DNA from: Harenicola maris
GTDB taxonomy: Bacteria; Pseudomonadota; Alphaproteobacteria; Rhodobacterales; Rhodobacteraceae
Assembly (NCBI GenBank): GCA_018524345.1
Contig: JADQAZ010000003.1
Location: 434,001-498,000, forward strand
Direction of reading: 5' to 3'
Length of the DNA stretch: 64,000 bases
Shown here: piece after piece, positions 60,836 to 64,000 of the stretch
How positions within the stretch are numbered: position 1 is the stretch's first letter
How the letters are laid out: every line of letters begins with the position of its first letter
Made by a program: the position numbers and the translations under genes
Notes under the pieces: model-generated
The model's input: the letters and a program-made list of their open reading frames with translations, nothing else
Database searches by the model: none
What the model was told of the DNA's origin: nothing

Positions 60836-61739
60836 TGGCGCTTTCTTTGGTTTGGGAAAGGGGGTCGCTTTGCGCAGCATGCGAGTGGCGGGCGTGATCG
60901 AGGTGGCGGCGGAAAAAGTGTTTTGCGCTGTCAACGAGATCAAGCAGCTCATGGCCCTTACGCGGCACCAGACATAGTTCTGGCGATATGCCCTGTGCCT
61001 CTAGCGATTGGGACAGAGACAGCAGTCGTGCATAGGCGGTTTCGCCGGCGTCGCGTCCGCCGGGCATCCAGGACAGGCTGGTTTGATCGGTTCCAGGATC
61101 GACATCCGCCGTGCCAACCAAGAGCTGGATTGGCAGGTCGCGCAATGCGGCAAGATCGACGGAGGTGCCGAATTGTGCCTCGAGATCGGCCACGCCCAGC
61201 CACCACAGGCGCTCGAAGTCCAAAAGCGTCACGGAGCCCGGCGCGGCGATGCAGGCAGCCCAAAGGCGCTGTGCGTGCAAGAGCATAAAGCAGTTCGTGA
61301 ACTGCGCGCCGCCGGCGAACCCGAACAGGCCGAACCGTTCCGCTGACAGGCCCAGCCGGGTGGTCACCTCTTCTACGATCTGCAATAAAACCAAATCGTA
61401 GCGAATGTCCCCTTCGATCAGGAACTTGAAGCCGTCCTTGTTGTTGTCCCCCAAGATGCCGACGGGAAACAGGGGCGCAATCACGACGCAATCGTTCCAA
61501 CCCGCGAAATCGGCAAAAGCATCGCGTGTTCGTTCCAGGCTGCGCATATTGCCGTGGATTGCCACGAGGATCGGGGTGTCCGGCGTGATCTCGGCCGGGC
61601 GTCTAAAGCTGTAGCAAAAACGCGGATCAAAGCGACATGCGGTGATCGGCGAGGCCTCTTTCGGGTGGCTTTTGAATTGTGGTTTCAACTGCGCCAGATC
61701 GCTGGCCAGATCGCTGGCTTGTGTTTTTGGAGTGCTCAC
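60816..61739 (-). CDS. Alpha/beta-hydrolase fold protein lacking the catalytic Ser
   Basis: 307 aa. Seen: strand-turn ILVAIHGNMRSLERTRDAFA (~56, oxyanion-hole HGN), VVIAPLFPVG, and the nucleophile elbow RFGLFGFAGGAQFTNCFMLL (~138-157), which has Ala (codon GCC) where G-x-S-x-G enzymes have Ser. Later LLVGTADVD and RKGHELLDLVDSAK supply the likely acid and His. The GTG at 61739 overlaps the ABC gene stop (GTGA) and follows AAAGGA. Probably a pseudoenzyme, or it has lost function. Confidence 0.75.
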   Translation of the reverse strand: MSTPKTQASDLASDLAQLKPQFKSHPKEASPITACRFDPRFCYSFRRPAEITPDTPILVAIHGNMRSLERTRDAFADFAGWNDCVVIAPLFPVGILGDNNKDGFKFLIEGDIRYDLVLLQIVEEVTTRLGLSAERFGLFGFAGGAQFTNCFMLLHAQRLWAACIAAPGSVTLLDFERLWWLGVADLEAQFGTSVDLAALRDLPIQLLVGTADVDPGTDQTSLSWMPGGRDAGETAYARLLSLSQSLEAQGISPELCLVPRKGHELLDLVDSAKHFFRRHLDHARHSHAAQSDPLSQTKESANVTSIL

Positions 61740-62806
61740 CCAGTGGTCCTTTCGGTGTCTGCGTCTGCCTTTTGGATGTCGAGCCAATGATGACAGGCGA
61801 CTTTGCGGCCCGGTGTTGCGACCTCGGCGCGCGGGACGTAATCCGCACAGATCGGCGTCGCATAGGGGCATCGCGGGTGGAAGTGACAGCCCGAGGGCGG
61901 GCTGAGGGGGCTTGGCAATTCACCGCGGATCACGGCCTCTTTGCCTGTGCGCGCCAGATCGGGATCAGGCACCGGCAAAGCGGCGATGAGGCCACGCGTG
62001 TAGGGGTGAAGTGGTTTGGCGAACAACTCAGCGCTGTTGGCCAGCTCTACAATACGGCCCAGATACATCACGGCGACATCATCCGCGATATGGCGCACAA
62101 CGGCGAGGTCGTGCGCAATGAACAGATAGGCCAGATCGAGATCGCGTTGCAGTTTCACCAACAAGTTGATGACCTGCGCCTGCACGCTTACATCGAGGGC
62201 CGAAATTGCCTCGTCGCAGATGATGAAGTCGGGTTCTACCGCAAGCGCCCGCGCAATGCCGACGCGTTGACGTTGCCCACCGGACAATTCCTGCGGCAGG
62301 CGGTTCGCGAGCTTCGGGTCCAACCCGACGAGGCGCATCAGCTCCTCCACCCGTGCGATTGCCGCTTTCCCAGAGGCCAGCCGATGGACGGTCAATGCCT
62401 CAGAGATGTTTTGGCCAACTTTCATCCGCGGGTTCAGGCTGGAGTAGGGGTCTTAAAACACCATCTGCATTTGACGGCGCATCGCCTGCATCTGTTCCCC
62501 GGAGGCCTGCGCAAGATCAACGCCATCGAGCACGATACTGCCCTCTGTCGGGTCTAGCAGTTTGACCAGCAGCCGACCGACGGTGCTTTTGCCACAGCCG
62601 GACTCGCCGACGAGTGCGAGTGTTTTGCCCGCCTTGATCGAGAAGGAGATGCCGTCCACAGCCCGCACGCGCCCCACCTCTTGCGAGGAGAAAAATCCTG
62701 ATCGGATTGGGAAGTGCTTTTTGAGGTCGATCACTTCGAGGAGATCATGCCCGTCGTCTGGGTTCTGGTCGCGGGGGGTGGGTCTTGTGGTCGCCGCAGT
62801 GTTCAT
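61736..62806 (-). pseudogene. OppF/DppF-like ABC ATPase with premature stop
   Basis: Would be about 356 aa. Part 1 (62806-62453) has ALVGESGCGKSTVGRLLVKL (Walker A) and ends at QMQMVF followed by TAA (62453-62455), then in the same frame DPYSSLNPRMKVGQ, LPQELSGGQRQRVGIARALA (signature), LIICD-type Walker B PDFIICDEAISALDVS, and the oligopeptide C-terminal LPSPLSPPSGCHFHPRCPYA. The stop replaces the Q-loop glutamine (CAA to TAA by one C-to-T change). Start overlaps the OppD stop (ATGA). Confidence 0.85.
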
Positions 62807-63867
62807 CGGTTCCTCACTGGTTCTGTGGTTTGGCTTGTGCTGTTCGGGGCGCGGTCACTTGGCGGATCGACCAACCAGCACGCAGCGGCGCTTTGGGCGG
62901 TATGGTGAATGAGGTGCGGGCGGTCTGTTTCGCATCGCGTGTGACGCTGCGGGCAGCGCGGCGCGAAGGCGCAGCCCTGCGGCAATGCGGCCAAATCCGG
63001 TGGCAGGCCGGTGATGGCTTGCAGGTCCGATTTCGTTGTATCGGTGATGCTGGGGATCGAGGCGAGCAAGCCCTGTGTGTAGGGGTGAACGGGCGCCTTG
63101 AAGACTTGGCGCACTGGCCCGGCCTCTACGATATTGCCCGCGTACATGACGGCCACCCGATCCGCGAGCCCCGCAATAATGCCCAGATCATGGGTGATCA
63201 TGATCAGCGACATCCCCATCTCTTCCTTGAGACTGCGCAGCAGATCGAGCACTTGTGCCTGAATGGTGACATCCAGCGCGGTGGTCGGCTCGTCGGCAAT
63301 CAACAGCTTTGGTTCACAACTGAGCGCCATGGCGATCATCGCGCGCTGTCGCATCCCGCCCGAGAATTGATGGGGGTAGTCATCGACACGACGGCCCGGG
63401 TCAGGGATGCCGACGCGGTCGAGCAGGTCGATGGCGCGGCGGCGCGCTTGTGCGCGGCCAAGCCCGAGGTGGCGACGCAGGGTTTCGCAAATCTGTTGAC
63501 CTATGGTGAGGACGGGGTTCATTGCCGTCATCGCATCTTGCAGCACCAAGCCGACCTCGCGACCCCGCAGGTCAGACAGCGCGCGTTCGTCCATGGTCAT
63601 CAGATCGCGACCGTTCAACAAAACCTGTCCCTGCGTCACGCGTCCGGGGCGTGGCACCAGACCCAGTAGGCTCAGTGCTGTGACGCTCTTGCCGCTGCCG
63701 GATTCACCGACGAGGCCGAGCACCTCGCCGCTGGAGACGCTCAGGGACACGTCGTTCAAGACACGCACAGTCCCATGGTCAGAGCGAAATTCCGTGCGGA
63801 GCCCCCGAATGTCGAGCAGGGGCACCGTCTGTGCTGTGCCGGTGTTTGCTTGCTTCATATGAGACAT
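62803..63867 (-). CDS. OppD/DppD-like ABC transporter ATP-binding protein
   Basis: 354 aa. Seen: Walker [21 protein letters not shown] (~53), Q-loop [20 protein letters not shown] (~103), signature [20 protein letters not shown] (~162), Walker [21 protein letters not shown], switch His in [20 protein letters not shown] and the C-terminal Cys-containing [19 protein letters not shown] typical of peptide transporters. GGAAGG before the ATG at 63867 sets the start. Its stop overlaps the OppF-like start. Confidence 0.94.
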   Translation of the reverse strand: MSHMKQANTGTAQTVPLLDIRGLRTEFRSDHGTVRVLNDVSLSVSSGEVLGLVGESGSGKSVTALSLLGLVPRPGRVTQGQVLLNGRDLMTMDERALSDLRGREVGLVLQDAMTAMNPVLTIGQQICETLRRHLGLGRAQARRRAIDLLDRVGIPDPGRRVDDYPHQFSGGMRQRAMIAMALSCEPKLLIADEPTTALDVTIQAQVLDLLRSLKEEMGMSLIMITHDLGIIAGLADRVAVMYAGNIVEAGPVRQVFKAPVHPYTQGLLASIPSITDTTKSDLQAITGLPPDLAALPQGCAFAPRCPQRHTRCETDRPHLIHHTAQSAAACWLVDPPSDRAPNSTSQTTEPVRNR

Positions 63868-64000
63868 TATTCGACCTTCCAAATCTGGCGGAGACCATCG
63901 CCCAGCAGGTTTGCGCTAAACACAACCATCGCGATACAGAACGCAGGAGAGACAGCGTTCCACCAGGCGGCTTGTAGGCGGCTTTGCCCATCGGCAACCA
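63867..64000 (-). CDS. Peptide-type ABC permease, DppC-like (3' end only)
   Basis: The C-terminal 43 residues visible, reading VADGQSRLQAAWWNAVSPAF and then CIAMVVFSANLLGDGLRQIW, match the end of DppC/OppC permeases (final helix plus NLLGDGLR). The TAA overlaps the OppD start (TAATG). The rest lies past the window end. Confidence 0.85.
   Translation of the reverse strand, partial: VADGQSRLQAAWWNAVSPAFCIAMVVFSANLLGDGLRQIWKVE

Noticed and set aside
63779-63997. 72-aa frame at the window end
   Set aside because: The DppC-like C-terminus in another frame is better supported and overlaps the OppD start in the usual way.

Overview
This window looks like a chromosomal segment of a marine-type alphaproteobacterium, most likely order Rhodobacterales. 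The evidence is the high G+C content, the gene repertoire (TrcR/DUF1013 regulator, DUF2244 protein, COQ9, DUF3500 protein, Hint-domain secreted protein, TRAP transporter, RpsU) and the operon SPOR lipoprotein-dacC-tmk-holB-tatD-MBL hydrolase. This is inference from gene content; no search was run.

Layout. 1-14.3 kb is ordinary backbone: 3' part of glmM, two EamA/DMT exporters flanking a lipase-like hydrolase, ilvC, a UbiH-type hydroxylase, a HAD nucleotidase, a GntR regulator, a glycosyltransferase fused to an MshEN-like domain, carA, a YqeY protein, a TspO-like membrane protein, a small glycosyltransferase and a DUF2244 protein. 14.4-19.8 kb has a peroxiredoxin and, divergently, a DctP-DctQ-DctM TRAP transporter with an RraA-family enzyme and a FadR-type regulator. 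19.9-23.7 kb is a compatible-solute module: a GH13_18 sugar phosphorylase converging on a glucosyl-3-phosphoglycerate synthase-like enzyme and an MPGP-type phosphatase. 23.8-31.7 kb has rpsU, COQ9, a quinone oxidoreductase, RNase T2, trcR, a small exported protein behind an RBS-masking hairpin, and the nadABC operon. 31.7-38.7 kb has a DUF3500 pair, a type II NADH dehydrogenase, ctaD, an AEC carrier and lipB, then tRNA-Leu(GAG). 39-46.9 kb has a lipoprotein, CsbD, a PRC-barrel protein, a four-gene polyamine-type ABC transporter and a Hint-domain protein. 46.9-53.5 kb is the conserved SPOR-dacC-tmk-holB-tatD-MBL-AEC gene string.

Accessory part. tRNA-Ser(TGA) at 53680-53769 is the attachment site of a very small (about 4.0 kb) integrative element. 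A 16-bp direct repeat of the tRNA 3' end marks both borders (53756-53771 and 57781-57796), and GTCCCCCAT repeats near each end are candidate integrase arm sites. It carries a tyrosine integrase coupled to an unknown protein, an AlpA-like regulator, and a chain of small overlapping genes (winged-helix protein, 50-aa protein, HTH protein) plus a 58-aa coiled-coil/membrane protein. I see no structural phage or conjugation genes, so it resembles a satellite or mobilisable island. Directly beyond its right border is a decayed IS6-family transposase.

58.4-64 kb is a leftward operon for peptide-type ABC uptake and catabolism (DppC-, OppD- and OppF-like proteins, an alpha/beta hydrolase, a SIS protein, an Ldh-type dehydrogenase, a hydroxypyruvate isomerase-like protein). 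It carries three separate lesions: a nonsense codon at the OppF Q-loop, a frameshift at a G8 tract in the dehydrogenase, and an alanine where the hydrolase nucleophilic serine is expected. The operon appears to be decaying, unless the two reading-frame breaks are sequencing errors.
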